A stretch of 45,767 nucleotides of DNA, from assembly GCA_002457595.1 (NCBI GenBank), contig NTJR01000002.1, positions 1 to 45,767 on the forward strand, in the 5' to 3' direction. The translations under genes and the position numbers were made by a program. Under the pieces are notes generated by a model that was not told the origin of the DNA, ran no database searches, and worked only from the letters and a program-made list of their open reading frames with translations. Source of the stretch: Marine Group II euryarchaeote MED-G36. Its GTDB lineage: Archaea > Thermoplasmatota > Poseidoniia > Poseidoniales > Thalassarchaeaceae. Positions 35,127-43,497 of this stretch are shown here, piece after piece. Numbering within the stretch: the stretch's first letter is position 1; every line of letters begins with the position of its first letter.

Positions 35127-36116
35127 GTGTCCGATGAGTCAACCAACCCCGATGATGACCTCAGGACTCGTCTTCATGCGATGGAAACAAAACTAAAGCG
35201 CATGCGTGAATCAAGAAATACTCATAATGAGAATGCTCGCAGGGCCGCTGAGTCTAGGAATGCAGTTCAAGAACAGGCAAAGAGCCTCCGAGATGATATT
35301 GACATTCTGAAAGAGAAGCAAAAAGAAATACGTGTTCGTGCAAAATTACACAAGGCCCGCCGTGATGAAATTCAGAGTCATATTCGTGAATTAATTTCTA
35401 AAAAAAGAGGACGTCGTGATGAAGAAAGAGGTGCCAAATCAATAGTCATCGAACTTTCTGAAACAGAGGCCGAGATAGAAAAAATCGAGACTCGGCTTGA
35501 AACTGATGGTAGCCTCAAATTAGAGGATGAAAATAAGTTACTCAAACATCTCAAAAAACTCATAGGGAAGCGAAATGAACTACTACCCTCTGTTGAAGAA
35601 TATCAAACAATTACAATAGATCTCGGAGACATGGATGAGTCTATTTCGCGTTTGAAAGCAGAGGCTGATTCTGAACATCAAGCAATGGTTGATTCCCATA
35701 AAGAGGCCGATGAGGTGTGGGAGGAAATTAAACCAATGTTCGAAGAAAGAGACTTCCTTCAGGCAGAGGGTGATAGGCTACACAATGCCTTCGTCGAATC
35801 ACGAAAGTCTGCGGACGAAGTGCATAGTGAGATGAAAGTACTTCTAGACCAAGTCAATGAGATTAGAGATACAATGAAGGCTCAGCGTGAGGAGCGAGAG
35901 AAAACTATCCGTGACCACAATGAATCAGTTAGAGATGCTCTCAGAGTACCATCTGAGAATGAGGAACTTGCCCAATCATTGGAGGGGATGTTCCTTGAGA
36001 GTGGTTCACTAACTCTAGGCGGCACAGGTTCTGAAGACAATCCCTCACCGACGAGTGAAAAATCGTCATCAAAGAGTAAGAGGCGTCGGTTAGGGACTAC
36101 TCGTGGCCGTATCTGA
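35127..36116 (+). CDS. Coiled-coil protein 4 (COG1340-like paralogue)
   Basis: This 329-residue coiled-coil protein starts with GTG (SDESTNPDDDLRTRL). Heptads run from about 12 to 265. The central IEKIETRLETDGSLKLEDENKLLKH parallels the signature of the three paralogues on the minus strand. The C-terminal tail is Ser/Lys-rich and ends KRRRLGTTRGRI, matching KRKLGVTRGG of the paralogue at 29032. It lies 45 bases after the membrane protein gene and is probably in the same operon as the zinc-ribbon and DtxR genes. The ATG at 35181 is an alternative start. Confidence 0.72.
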   Translation: MSDESTNPDDDLRTRLHAMETKLKRMRESRNTHNENARRAAESRNAVQEQAKSLRDDIDILKEKQKEIRVRAKLHKARRDEIQSHIRELISKKRGRRDEERGAKSIVIELSETEAEIEKIETRLETDGSLKLEDENKLLKHLKKLIGKRNELLPSVEEYQTITIDLGDMDESISRLKAEADSEHQAMVDSHKEADEVWEEIKPMFEERDFLQAEGDRLHNAFVESRKSADEVHSEMKVLLDQVNEIRDTMKAQREEREKTIRDHNESVRDALRVPSENEELAQSLEGMFLESGSLTLGGTGSEDNPSPTSEKSSSKSKRRRLGTTRGRI

Positions 36117-36129
36117 AATGAATACGACT

Positions 36130-37119
36130 TTACCAACCACGTTCTTCAAGTCGAACATCCAAGGTTTCAATCTCTAACCCTGGCATTGGTTCTCCGATCA
36201 TCGCACTGGCTTCAGCAACAATATCTGGATTTTCAAAATGATGAGTAGCTAGTACAATTGCGTCTGCTGTATTTGCTGGATCCGAACTCTTGAAAATTCC
36301 TGAACCAACGAATATTCCATCCATTCCGTGATGCATCATCAATGCGGCATCAGCAGGAGTTGAAATCCCTCCTGCTGAAAATGTCACAACAGGTAGTCTT
36401 CCTAGTCTTACAACATCATCAAGAACAGATTTTACTTCATTTCGTAATTCTTCTAATGTGCCAAAGGGAGTCATTTTTGGTTCGATGTTGAATTGAGATT
36501 TTTTCTCAACTCTATGAAATCCTTCCATTATTGTGTTTAACATTGTTTGTAATTCTGATTTATTTGAGTTACGAGCATGTTCAATTTCATTCGTTACTAG
36601 TCTTGCATGCTGAACAGCACTCACAACATTCCCAGTTCCGGCTTCGCCTTTTGTTCGCATCATGGCTGCACCTTCTGCAACTCTACGTACTGCTTCTCCA
36701 AGGTTTGTACATCCGCAAACGAATGGAATAGTGAAATCATTTTTCGCTATATGGAAAAATGGATCTGCCGGTGTCAGAACTTCAGATTCGTCAACCATAT
36801 CTACTCCAAGAGTTTCTAGCACTCTAGCCTCTTCATCATGGCCTATTCTTGCTTTGGCCATAACTGGAATACTAGTTGTTTCAATAATTTCCTTAATCAA
36901 ATCAGGATGACTCATTCGTGCAACTCCGCCGTCTGCGCGGATATCAGCAGGAACTCTTTCGAGCGCCATTACTGCAGTCGCCCCTGAATCCTCAGCAATA
37001 TGTGCTTCTTGAGCATTAACAACATCCATGATGACTCCGCCTTCTTGCATTTTAGCGAATCCTCGCTTCAGCAATTCAGTGCCGTGACGCATCTTCTTCA
37101 AGTCGACTCGGTTAGGCAT
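36130..37119 (-). CDS. pdxS: Pyridoxal 5'-phosphate synthase subunit PdxS
   Basis: This 329-residue TIM-barrel protein makes PLP from ribose 5-phosphate, glyceraldehyde 3-phosphate and ammonia, the last supplied by PdxT. Key segments are [39 protein letters not shown] (near 27-65), [10 protein letters not shown], with a catalytic Lys at about residue 89, [12 protein letters not shown] (about 152-163, second catalytic Lys) and [13 protein letters not shown] (phosphate binding). It is longer than the usual 290-300 because of an insert near 190-220. PdxT is not in the window. It converges with the coiled-coil gene ending at 36116. Confidence 0.96.
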   Translation of the reverse strand: MPNRVDLKKMRHGTELLKRGFAKMQEGGVIMDVVNAQEAHIAEDSGATAVMALERVPADIRADGGVARMSHPDLIKEIIETTSIPVMAKARIGHDEEARVLETLGVDMVDESEVLTPADPFFHIAKNDFTIPFVCGCTNLGEAVRRVAEGAAMMRTKGEAGTGNVVSAVQHARLVTNEIEHARNSNKSELQTMLNTIMEGFHRVEKKSQFNIEPKMTPFGTLEELRNEVKSVLDDVVRLGRLPVVTFSAGGISTPADAALMMHHGMDGIFVGSGIFKSSDPANTADAIVLATHHFENPDIVAEASAMIGEPMPGLEIETLDVRLEERGW

Positions 37120-37183
37120 ATCCGAGCCTCACGGCACGCCTTCATCAATCTATGTTTGATGACTCATGAATAATTTCATCTAA

Positions 37184-37459
37184 TCAATCAGCCAGTACTG
37201 GAGAATCTCCCATTGCAATTTCAAAATTAGGGGCCTCTTCTTCATTCTTATCTATCCACGCCTCTTCTTCATCTGGAACATCCGTATCTGCGAAAATTGC
37301 TCCTACTGGACATTCAGCAACACAAGCAGCACAATCAATACACTCATCGGCATCAATGACCAAATAAGTGTCCGTTTCTCGAAAAGCCTCTACTGGACAA
37401 ACCGCTACACAATCTTGGTACTTATGGTCAACACATGCGCTAGTAACTACGTGAGTCAT
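37184..37459 (-). CDS. fdxA: 7Fe ferredoxin (FdxA type, [3Fe-4S][4Fe-4S])
   Basis: This 91-residue ferredoxin matches the Azotobacter FdI/FdxA pattern. C9, C17 and C50 would bind the 3Fe-4S cluster, and C21, C40, C43 and C46 the 4Fe-4S cluster. The position of the non-ligand second cysteine of FdI is His12 here (ACVDHKYQDC), which rules out an ordinary 8Fe arrangement. After EECIDCAACVAECPVGAIF-like sequence there is an acidic tail of about 35 residues. It is a soluble cytoplasmic electron carrier. It stands alone, 64 bases from pdxS. Confidence 0.9.
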   Translation of the reverse strand: MTHVVTSACVDHKYQDCVAVCPVEAFRETDTYLVIDADECIDCAACVAECPVGAIFADTDVPDEEEAWIDKNEEEAPNFEIAMGDSPVLAD

Positions 37460-37534
37460 ATCGTTCCCTGAATCTGCGATACAACTACAACATAAGAATC
37501 CAACGGATTCATAGACAGAAAACAGCAGAAAATA

Positions 37535-37969
37535 CTATGCTAGATAATCCGAGATAAGACCCAATACTATTTCTTCTGGATTTTGACCAGGATATGCTTC
37601 AATTTTGAATTTCCCCTTGACCCCGATCTTTCTAGAATTACCAGTTGCTATTTTCATATTGCCTTGAACCAATTCATCAATATCCAATCTGAGGTGGAGT
37701 GTTTTGTCCTCGTCGATAAATGTTGTAATGCCCCCCTCAATCATATTTTCAAGTACTTCTCGCCCTAATCCAAGGAGACTTTCTCTTGCATTCTTCTTCC
37801 GAGTTATGGTTAATTCCAATGTTGTTTGAGGAGCACCATGGTATGATTTTGATTTTTCCTGAATTACTTCACCCTTGCCTTTCGAAAGGGAGAGCAGTGA
37901 TTTTTCAATAAGATTCAGATCATCCACAGCGCTACAATGAACACGCCATACTGCACTATGTAGGCTCAT
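37535..37969 (-). CDS. RNA-binding protein, exosome-associated COG1325/PF01877 type
   Basis: This 144-residue protein fits the archaeal family annotated as an exosome-associated RNA-binding subunit. HSAVWRVHCSAV begins the first strand, SYHGAPQTTLELTI matches the conserved G-x-P-x-x-x-L-E element, and LHLRLDIDELVQGNMKIA matches the R-x-D-K-x-x-x-x-G region. The exact role is unclear; RNA processing is likely. The ATG at 37969 (MSLHSAVW) with AAGGT upstream is preferred to an earlier in-frame ATG. It is divergent from rps3ae across 140 bases. Confidence 0.75.
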   Translation of the reverse strand: MSLHSAVWRVHCSAVDDLNLIEKSLLSLSKGKGEVIQEKSKSYHGAPQTTLELTITRKKNARESLLGLGREVLENMIEGGITTFIDEDKTLHLRLDIDELVQGNMKIATGNSRKIGVKGKFKIEAYPGQNPEEIVLGLISDYLA

Positions 37970-38043
37970 GAACCTTGGAAGTGCCAACCGTCCTTGAATA
38001 CAACGCTCCGCATCTGTCAAGTGTTAGCGCACTGTGGCTTTCA

Positions 38044-38052
38044 TTCATATAC
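38044..38052 (+). promoter_or_regulatory. TATA-box-like element upstream of rps3ae
   Basis: TTCATATAC lies about 60 bases before the rps3ae ATG, allowing a start of transcription near 38075 and a leader that includes the AAGGTG ribosome site. Judged by eye only. Confidence 0.3.
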
Positions 38053-38109
38053 TGGAGGAGGGTCGCACGGCTCGCAAACGGGGTAGCCCCCGATACGAAG
38101 GTGTTTCTC

Positions 38110-39036
38110 ATGGCAAAGGGCGCAAAGGCAAGGGCAGCGGCACGCAAGCAGAGAGACAAGTGGAAGGCAAAGCGCTGGTTCACAGTACGAGCTCCTCGTA
38201 ATCCATGGTCCTTCCGTGTAATCGGAGAGACTCTTGCTGAAGACACCGATCAACTAATCGGACGCAAATTTGAGATAATGCAGAACGAACTTGACGGCGA
38301 TTTTTCAAAAATGCACGTCAAGGTAGTGTTCCGACTTTCTGAAGAACTTGGCGGCGACGTTCTAACGGAATTCGTTGGTCATGATGTTTTGAAGGATCAT
38401 ATTCGTCGTCAAGTTCGCCGAAGCAGAGGGAAAATTGACGACACTGTTGATGTTGTTACAGAGGATGGATACTACATTCGATTCAAACCTCTTGTTATTT
38501 CTCGCTCCAGAATCAAATCAAGTCAGAAGGCTGAGATGAGAGCACGTGCCCGTGATGCAATACTGCAGATGGGTGCAACTTCGACATGGATTCAGTTACA
38601 GAAAGCCGTCCTTGATGGGTCGATGGAATCTAAGGTAAAAGAAGCGGTTTCCACAATTAGTCCAGTTCGTACAGTTATGATTCGCCGTAGTCAAATGTTA
38701 CAGAGCGGAGTTACCGTAGATGAGGGCCCCACTTTAGATGAAATCCATTCTGAGGAAAAAGCTGCAGCAGCAGCAGCAGTCGAAGAAGTCGATGTTCTTG
38801 CCGCCGCAGAAGCTAGTGCTGAACTTTCAGAAATTAACGAAAGCACAGATATTTCTGAATCGGATGAAGAAGAATCTACTGAAGACGAGTCGGGAAATAT
38901 CGAAGAAGATTCTGACTCTGAATCATCACCGGACTTCGCGTCAATGACTGTCGCCGAACTAAAACTGCTACTGAAAGAGGCAGGTAAACCAGTATCTGGT
39001 AAGAAGGCCGACCTTATTGCAAGACTACAAGAATAA
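38110..39036 (+). CDS. rps3ae: Ribosomal protein S3Ae with acidic linker and C-terminal SAP domain
   Basis: This 308-residue protein begins as S3Ae (S1e), a small-subunit protein: KRWFTVRAPR (about 21-30), DHIRRQVRRSRGKIDDTVDVVTEDG (about 96-120) and RFKPLVISRSRIKSSQ. The core ends near residue 205, the normal length. A strongly acidic linker (206-277, including DEEESTEDESG and EEDSDSES) follows, and then a SAP domain (about 278-308, SMTVAELKLLLKEAGKPVSG-KKADLIARLQE). SAP domains bind DNA or RNA. The ATG at 38110 with AAGGTG upstream is the natural S3Ae start; the open frame before it is not coding. Confidence 0.92.
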   Translation: MAKGAKARAAARKQRDKWKAKRWFTVRAPRNPWSFRVIGETLAEDTDQLIGRKFEIMQNELDGDFSKMHVKVVFRLSEELGGDVLTEFVGHDVLKDHIRRQVRRSRGKIDDTVDVVTEDGYYIRFKPLVISRSRIKSSQKAEMRARARDAILQMGATSTWIQLQKAVLDGSMESKVKEAVSTISPVRTVMIRRSQMLQSGVTVDEGPTLDEIHSEEKAAAAAAVEEVDVLAAAEASAELSEINESTDISESDEEESTEDESGNIEEDSDSESSPDFASMTVAELKLLLKEAGKPVSGKKADLIARLQE

Positions 39037-39104
39037 TCAGAATTGATTAATTTCGTTCCCCTTGACACTGTCAACCCCATTAACCCCTACCCAAGGCGAG
39101 GTAC

Positions 39105-39860
39105 ATGGCCCGAGTCGTAGTCATTTGTGGAACTGGGATGAGTTCTCTTTCTTCCGACTTTGCTGAAGATGGTTTTGAACTCACTAATTTTCGTACAGAG
39201 TCTCCATGGGGTGATGTACCGTGTGTTCTAATTCAATGTGACGTTGGAGAAATAATAATTATTGATAGGCATCATTCGCAAGGAACTTCTAGAACGCCTC
39301 CTCATAATATTGAACATAGAGCGAATATTAACGCTGCATCATCTTCAGATCCGAATCTAATTCTTAGCATAAATTCCGTAGGTTCAATGCGTGAGGATCT
39401 ACCACCCGGTATGATTGGTGTATCGGGAGATGTACTTGATTTATCGATTAAACCTTGGACATTTCATGATCATGACGCATTTCATGCAGATAGAACTTCT
39501 ATTTTCGATAATTTGGCATCTGAAATTTGCCACAAAGCTTTGACTGAATCTCAGGGTTTTACTCCAACAAATCTAGTAGTTGCTCAATGTGTCGGGCCTC
39601 AATTTGAATCACCTTCTGAAATTGATGCTCTAATTCGACTTGGTGCTGACGTTGTTGGGATGACTTTAGGCCCCGAAAGTCGATTAGTTGCTGAAACTGG
39701 TATTTCGCACGTAGCACTAGCTTGTTCTTCGAACTGGGCAGCAGGGAAGACACCCGGCAACCCAAGTGCTGAGATTGATCATCAGGCAGTGGATGCAATG
39801 GCCACCACTCTTCGTGCCCGAGTGAAAAAATGCATTTTTGCATTAATGAATCAATATTGA
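39105..39860 (+). CDS. mtnP: 5'-methylthioadenosine phosphorylase / purine nucleoside phosphorylase family
   Basis: This 251-residue protein belongs to the PNP/MTAP family that splits nucleosides with phosphate, most likely methylthioadenosine in methionine salvage. VVICGTGMS (phosphate loop), RHHSQG...PPHNIEHRANINA (about 54-75), NSVGSMRED and CVGPQFESPSEIDAL...GADVVGMTLGPESRLVAE (about 160-202) are in family order. The canonical GPRFET is GPQFES, an Arg-to-Gln change at a phosphate-proximal site, so substrate or activity may differ. GAGGT precedes the ATG. It may be co-transcribed with the small membrane protein 9 bases downstream. Confidence 0.83.
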   Translation: MARVVVICGTGMSSLSSDFAEDGFELTNFRTESPWGDVPCVLIQCDVGEIIIIDRHHSQGTSRTPPHNIEHRANINAASSSDPNLILSINSVGSMREDLPPGMIGVSGDVLDLSIKPWTFHDHDAFHADRTSIFDNLASEICHKALTESQGFTPTNLVVAQCVGPQFESPSEIDALIRLGADVVGMTLGPESRLVAETGISHVALACSSNWAAGKTPGNPSAEIDHQAVDAMATTLRARVKKCIFALMNQY

Positions 39861-39869
39861 GGGGCCTCC

Positions 39870-40175
39870 ATGGAAGAAATAAAACGTGGTTTAGTTTTAA
39901 TTTGTTTTTCCATATTTTTGTTATTCTTTTCACTCGAAATGATGGAGAATTGGGATGTAAAAAGAACTGACTTTGAGAATGAGTGTGATCCAATGCTTAA
40001 TCCAGGGCCGAAGGACCCTCAATTGTGTGCTGAATTATATCACGAATCAAATGTCAGTTTGAGTATTTTTGTAGTCGCTATTTTTTTATTCATAATTTCC
40101 GGAGTAAGTGGTTTAGTTACAATACTACCATCTGGTGATTCAGAATCATATCCACCCCCTGGTGGACTACATTGA
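39870..40175 (+). CDS. Small two-span membrane protein
   Basis: I do not recognise this 101-residue protein. Helices lie at about 7-24 (LVLICFSIFLLFFSLEMM) and 63-85 (VSLSIFVVAIFLFIISGVSGLVTI), separated by an external loop with two cysteines (ECDPMLNPGPKDPQLC) that could form a disulfide. It has a short proline-rich tail. The tight spacing after mtnP suggests one transcript. Confidence 0.6.
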   Translation: MEEIKRGLVLICFSIFLLFFSLEMMENWDVKRTDFENECDPMLNPGPKDPQLCAELYHESNVSLSIFVVAIFLFIISGVSGLVTILPSGDSESYPPPGGLH

Positions 40176-40200
40176 TGAGTCTCCTTGCTTCACCAGCACC

Positions 40201-40593
40201 ATGGCAAGGCGTGTGAGCGTGGATGATTGGATAGAGATAGAGGCGGAGGACAGCCCCGATGGTTCTTGGTTGACGATGATGTCACGGGTTGCAGCCTTCC
40301 ACCACAAGCACGCCTTCGCATCTAAGGAAAATAATGGACATGATATGGGTTACAGGGTCGCTTTGACTGTTGAAGAATTAGGTGAATTTGCAGCTGCAAT
40401 AACTAAGGGGAAACCTGAGGAAGAAGCAGCAGAAGAACTTGCAGATTTGTTAATACTAATTCTTGGACATTCTTTAGCAATGAAAATCGATTTAGAAACA
40501 GAGTTTCACAAAAAGATGGACCGTATAATGAAGAGAAAGGCTAGAAGAGGGAAATTAGGAATCCGAGTTACCGAATATCAATCCGAAAACTAG
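40201..40593 (+). CDS. MazG-like nucleotide pyrophosphohydrolase
   Basis: This 130-residue all-helical protein resembles the MazG/dUTPase-like superfamily that hydrolyses NTPs to NMP and PPi, cleaning the nucleotide pool. The magnesium-binding pattern is visible: EELGEF (E58, E59, E62) and EELADLL (E79, D82). The basic C-terminal helix (KKMDRIMKRKARRGK) is typical of the family. The ATG at 40201 is preferred over an in-frame GTG at 40135, which would overlap the previous gene. It overlaps the convergent MscS gene by 4 bases. Confidence 0.78.
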   Translation: MARRVSVDDWIEIEAEDSPDGSWLTMMSRVAAFHHKHAFASKENNGHDMGYRVALTVEELGEFAAAITKGKPEEEAAEELADLLILILGHSLAMKIDLETEFHKKMDRIMKRKARRGKLGIRVTEYQSEN

Positions 40594-41642
40594 TTCTTTG
40601 CGACTGAGAACTCTAATTGAGGTGTGCTTAAATCTACTCTGTGTTCCTCTTGGAGGTCGAAGGCAGCTAGGTTTATCGCATCTCTAATTTTCAATATTCT
40701 ATATGGTTTTGAAACATAATATGTCAATCTCCATCGTACTGCATTATTTGCATTTTCTTTCAAAGAAATCTTTGGTTCCCTAGCCTCACTTAACCCATCG
40801 ACATTCAGTTTAGCGGATTGGTATACGGCGCGAAGATAATTATTCACAACCTCAGTATTGGTTTCATATCCAATATTAAAGTCAACAAAATCTTTGAAAG
40901 GACCTCCGTGGTTTAGTTTGTAGAAATCAGTACGGTTACTCAATAATGAGTGGTTGGGAACCTCTATGTCATGCCCTTGAACAAGATCCCTTATTCTTGT
41001 TTGTAAACCTCCAATTTCCATAACTATTCCCATGACATTCATGTCTGGAATTGAGATCACATCACCTCTTTTCGCACTATTTCCACTAATGATTAATATC
41101 CCGCTCAGAAAATCTCTCAGCCAGTAATCTTTGGTTGTGAAAATCAAAAGTGCTAGGAATCCTAATGCTCCCGTTGTTTCTAAGATTCCTGTAATGCCCC
41201 AGATGTTGATTAGTGTAATGCCTGATGTAATAATAACAATTCCAAGTACAATTAATTCTAGAGTACGGGATGTGGCTGTTTCGACATGTCTAGAGGATCC
41301 CATGACATTAATGTCTTCACCATATCTAATCAGAATCATTCCATCAGCTATATTGTAAATGAGGTATGAAATGAGTAAGCAAAGAGACGATTGACTAATT
41401 TGCTCATCGGGAAATGAACTATTATTCATTATTATTGAGACGACGAAGGCTGCAAAAACTGTGAGGTTAAATGAATGAAGAGTACGCAATCTTGTTTTTG
41501 TTTTTACTTCATCAATTTCACCATGTAATTGTGCAATTTGTTTTGAGAATAAGAATACAAATGCATTCACTGCGAAGGTGAAATATTCAATCCAACTTAA
41601 ATTGTTTAATCGTTCGACCAACAAGTCAAGAATCATAACCAT
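40590..41642 (-). CDS. MscS-family mechanosensitive channel
   Basis: This 350-residue membrane protein is a small-conductance mechanosensitive channel protecting cells from osmotic downshock. It has about five helices, the last being the pore helix TM3 (GILETTGALGFLALLIFTTKDYWLRDFLSGILI, about 155-187). The MscS beta domain follows (AKRGDVISIPDMNVMGIVMEIGGLQTRIRD...EVPNHSLLSNR). The C-terminal alpha/beta domain (about 245-345) completes the cytoplasmic cage. It overlaps the MazG-like gene by 4 bases at the 3' end. Confidence 0.92.
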   Translation of the reverse strand: MVMILDLLVERLNNLSWIEYFTFAVNAFVFLFSKQIAQLHGEIDEVKTKTRLRTLHSFNLTVFAAFVVSIIMNNSSFPDEQISQSSLCLLISYLIYNIADGMILIRYGEDINVMGSSRHVETATSRTLELIVLGIVIITSGITLINIWGITGILETTGALGFLALLIFTTKDYWLRDFLSGILIISGNSAKRGDVISIPDMNVMGIVMEIGGLQTRIRDLVQGHDIEVPNHSLLSNRTDFYKLNHGGPFKDFVDFNIGYETNTEVVNNYLRAVYQSAKLNVDGLSEAREPKISLKENANNAVRWRLTYYVSKPYRILKIRDAINLAAFDLQEEHRVDLSTPQLEFSVAKN

Positions 41643-41672
41643 GGCGCTAGGAGGCCGGGGTCAAGGATTAAC

Positions 41673-42125
41673 TTATTTCCGGAATTGTATGAATTGTTGG
41701 GTTAAATCAAATATTGATTTGTCTCGAGACCACCCCGCAATCCACAAACTAAGCATGATTCCACCAATTTGGAATAATAGCCTGATCACATGTCCTGTAG
41801 GTGATAGGGATGCACCATCTCCTAGTTCAATATCTCCTATCCACATGTATAGATTAGCCGGGTATAAAACAATTAAGAGTATGGCGCTAGCGAATCCTGA
41901 AATTTCTCTTGTTTTTGGAATTATTAGTCCTAATCCAACTATTATTTCAATGACTCCACTTGCTAAAACCCAAAATGTAGCAGATCCTAGAAAGGGAGGT
42001 ACTATCGGTTCAAACCAGCTTGTATCTGTGAAGTGCATTATACCCACATTAATGAAAAAAATACCACCAGCAATAGAACATATTATACGTAATACGCCGA
42101 AAATATTCCCTCCAAAAACAGTCAT
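41673..42125 (-). CDS. DoxX-family membrane protein
   Basis: This 150-residue protein has four helices in the DoxX arrangement: LRIICSIAGGIFFINVGIMHF (start), FWVLASGVIEIIVGLGLIIPKTRE (about 50-73), SAILLIVLYPANLYMW and VIRLLFQIGGIMLSLWIAGW. The G-x-x-H-F and P-A-N-x-Y/M motifs are typical. DoxX-like proteins are linked to redox reactions or thiosulfate oxidation, but most are unassigned. It follows folA by 4 bases and probably shares its transcript. Confidence 0.8.
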   Translation of the reverse strand: MTVFGGNIFGVLRIICSIAGGIFFINVGIMHFTDTSWFEPIVPPFLGSATFWVLASGVIEIIVGLGLIIPKTREISGFASAILLIVLYPANLYMWIGDIELGDGASLSPTGHVIRLLFQIGGIMLSLWIAGWSRDKSIFDLTQQFIQFRK

Positions 42126-42129
42126 TTAA

Positions 42130-42636
42130 TCACCGCTTCCAAATTGAATAGGTTGAAGAAAATTCGTTCTTATCATCTGCATCAACGGACTCTACTATTT
42201 GTTCAGACCAGTTTGTTTTGTCCCATTCAGGAAATCTAATATCACCACTCTCTGATGTATGTGTCACCGTCATATGAATTTCTTCCACCTCCCCAAGAAA
42301 CATCTCGTAAATTTGCGCCCCTCCAATTATCCAACATTCTTCGCAGCCATCTGCATATGCAATCTCTATCGCACGACCAGGATAAAGTGCGGTTTCGGCT
42401 CCTTCATCCCGCCAGCTTGTATCTCTTGACATGACAATATTCAATCGCTCAGGTAGGGGGCGAAATGAGTCTGGTAATGATTCCCAAGTTCTTCTTCCCA
42501 TAATTACAGCATTGAAGCCATCACCTTCTGTCAACTTCTTGAATCGAATCATATCTGAGGACAGTTTCCAAGGAAGTTCATTTCCTCGACCAATGTATCC
42601 ATCTTCATCCATTGCTACAATCATCGCAATCTTCAT
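42130..42636 (-). CDS. folA: Dihydrofolate reductase
   Basis: This 168-residue enzyme reduces dihydrofolate with NADPH. Motifs: IVAMDEDGYIGRGNELPW (about 6-23; the catalytic acid is in the following SSDMIRFKKLT), GRRTWESLP (about 47-55, NADPH loop), RLNIVMSRD and WIIGGAQIYEMFL (about 108-120). It lies 9 bases after thyA, forming the usual folate-dTMP pair and regenerating the folate oxidised by ThyA. Confidence 0.96.
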   Translation of the reverse strand: MKIAMIVAMDEDGYIGRGNELPWKLSSDMIRFKKLTEGDGFNAVIMGRRTWESLPDSFRPLPERLNIVMSRDTSWRDEGAETALYPGRAIEIAYADGCEECWIIGGAQIYEMFLGEVEEIHMTVTHTSESGDIRFPEWDKTNWSEQIVESVDADDKNEFSSTYSIWKR

Positions 42637-42645
42637 TTTTTCACC

Positions 42646-43440
42646 TCAAATAGAAATTGGTGCGGAAATATGTGGATGATGTTCATAACCAAGAATTTGA
42701 ATGTCATCTCCAGTGAATTCATCAATATCCTGTATGTCTGGATTTAATTGCAATTGAGGCATATCAAGGGGAGTCCTTTCAATTTGCATTTTTGCTTGCT
42801 CAATATGGTTCAGATACAAGTGACAATCTCCTCCAGTCCAGATGAATTCACCAGCTTCAAGTCCACAAACTTGAGCCATCATACAAGTCAAAAGGCTATA
42901 GGAGGAAATGTTGAACGGAACTCCAAGGAAAGCATCGGCACTTCTTTGATAGAGTTGACATGATAGTTTTCCATCATTAACATAGAATTGGAAGAAGGCA
43001 TGACACGGCATAAGTGCCATTTCATCAAGTTCACCGACATTCCACGCCGAAACAATGATTCTGCGAGATTGTGGATTTGTCTTAATCAACTCTATTGCAG
43101 CCTGAATTTGATCTACAACTCGCCCGTCAGGAGTTTCCCATTTCCTCCATTGCTTTCCATAAACAGGCCCTAAATCACCATTTTCATCTGCCCATTCATT
43201 CCAAATACGCACCTTGTTTTCTTGTAGATAGCCAACATTTGTATCTCCTGAAAGGAACCACAATAATTCATGAATGATACTGGGCCAATGGACCTTTTTT
43301 GTTGTGATAGCAGGGAATGATTCATTCAAATCGAACCGCATTTGATGTCCGAAAAGCGAGATTGTTCCAGTGCCGGTTCTATCACTCTTTTCAGTCCCCT
43401 CTTCTAGGATGCGCCTAAGGAATGAGAGGTATTGCTCCAT
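42646..43440 (-). CDS. thyA: Thymidylate synthase (ThyA)
   Basis: This 264-residue protein makes dTMP from dUMP with methylene-tetrahydrofolate. Arg21 lies in the phosphate loop (SDRTGTGT), the catalytic cysteine is C146 in [13 protein letters not shown], and [20 protein letters not shown] and [13 protein letters not shown] follow. Length matches the short bacterial form. It is the first gene of the thyA-folA-doxX-like group. Confidence 0.97.
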   Translation of the reverse strand: MEQYLSFLRRILEEGTEKSDRTGTGTISLFGHQMRFDLNESFPAITTKKVHWPSIIHELLWFLSGDTNVGYLQENKVRIWNEWADENGDLGPVYGKQWRKWETPDGRVVDQIQAAIELIKTNPQSRRIIVSAWNVGELDEMALMPCHAFFQFYVNDGKLSCQLYQRSADAFLGVPFNISSYSLLTCMMAQVCGLEAGEFIWTGGDCHLYLNHIEQAKMQIERTPLDMPQLQLNPDIQDIDEFTGDDIQILGYEHHPHISAPISI

Positions 43441-43497
43441 GCCGACTTATTCACGTGAACCGCGATAGTCCATGAAAGATACGGCGAAGGTAGTTCA

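Noticed and set aside
37975-38109. 45-codon extension of rps3ae upstream of 38110
   Set aside because: S3Ae naturally starts MAKG, AAGGTG supports 38110, and the extension runs through the promoter region and slightly into the divergent gene.
38691-39080. 129-codon minus-strand Ser-rich frame
   Set aside because: It is the antisense of the acidic, GAA/GAT-rich linker of S3Ae, which yields Ser/Phe-rich shadows.
39559-39993. 144-codon minus-strand frame
   Set aside because: It is antisense to the phosphorylase gene and shows no domain.
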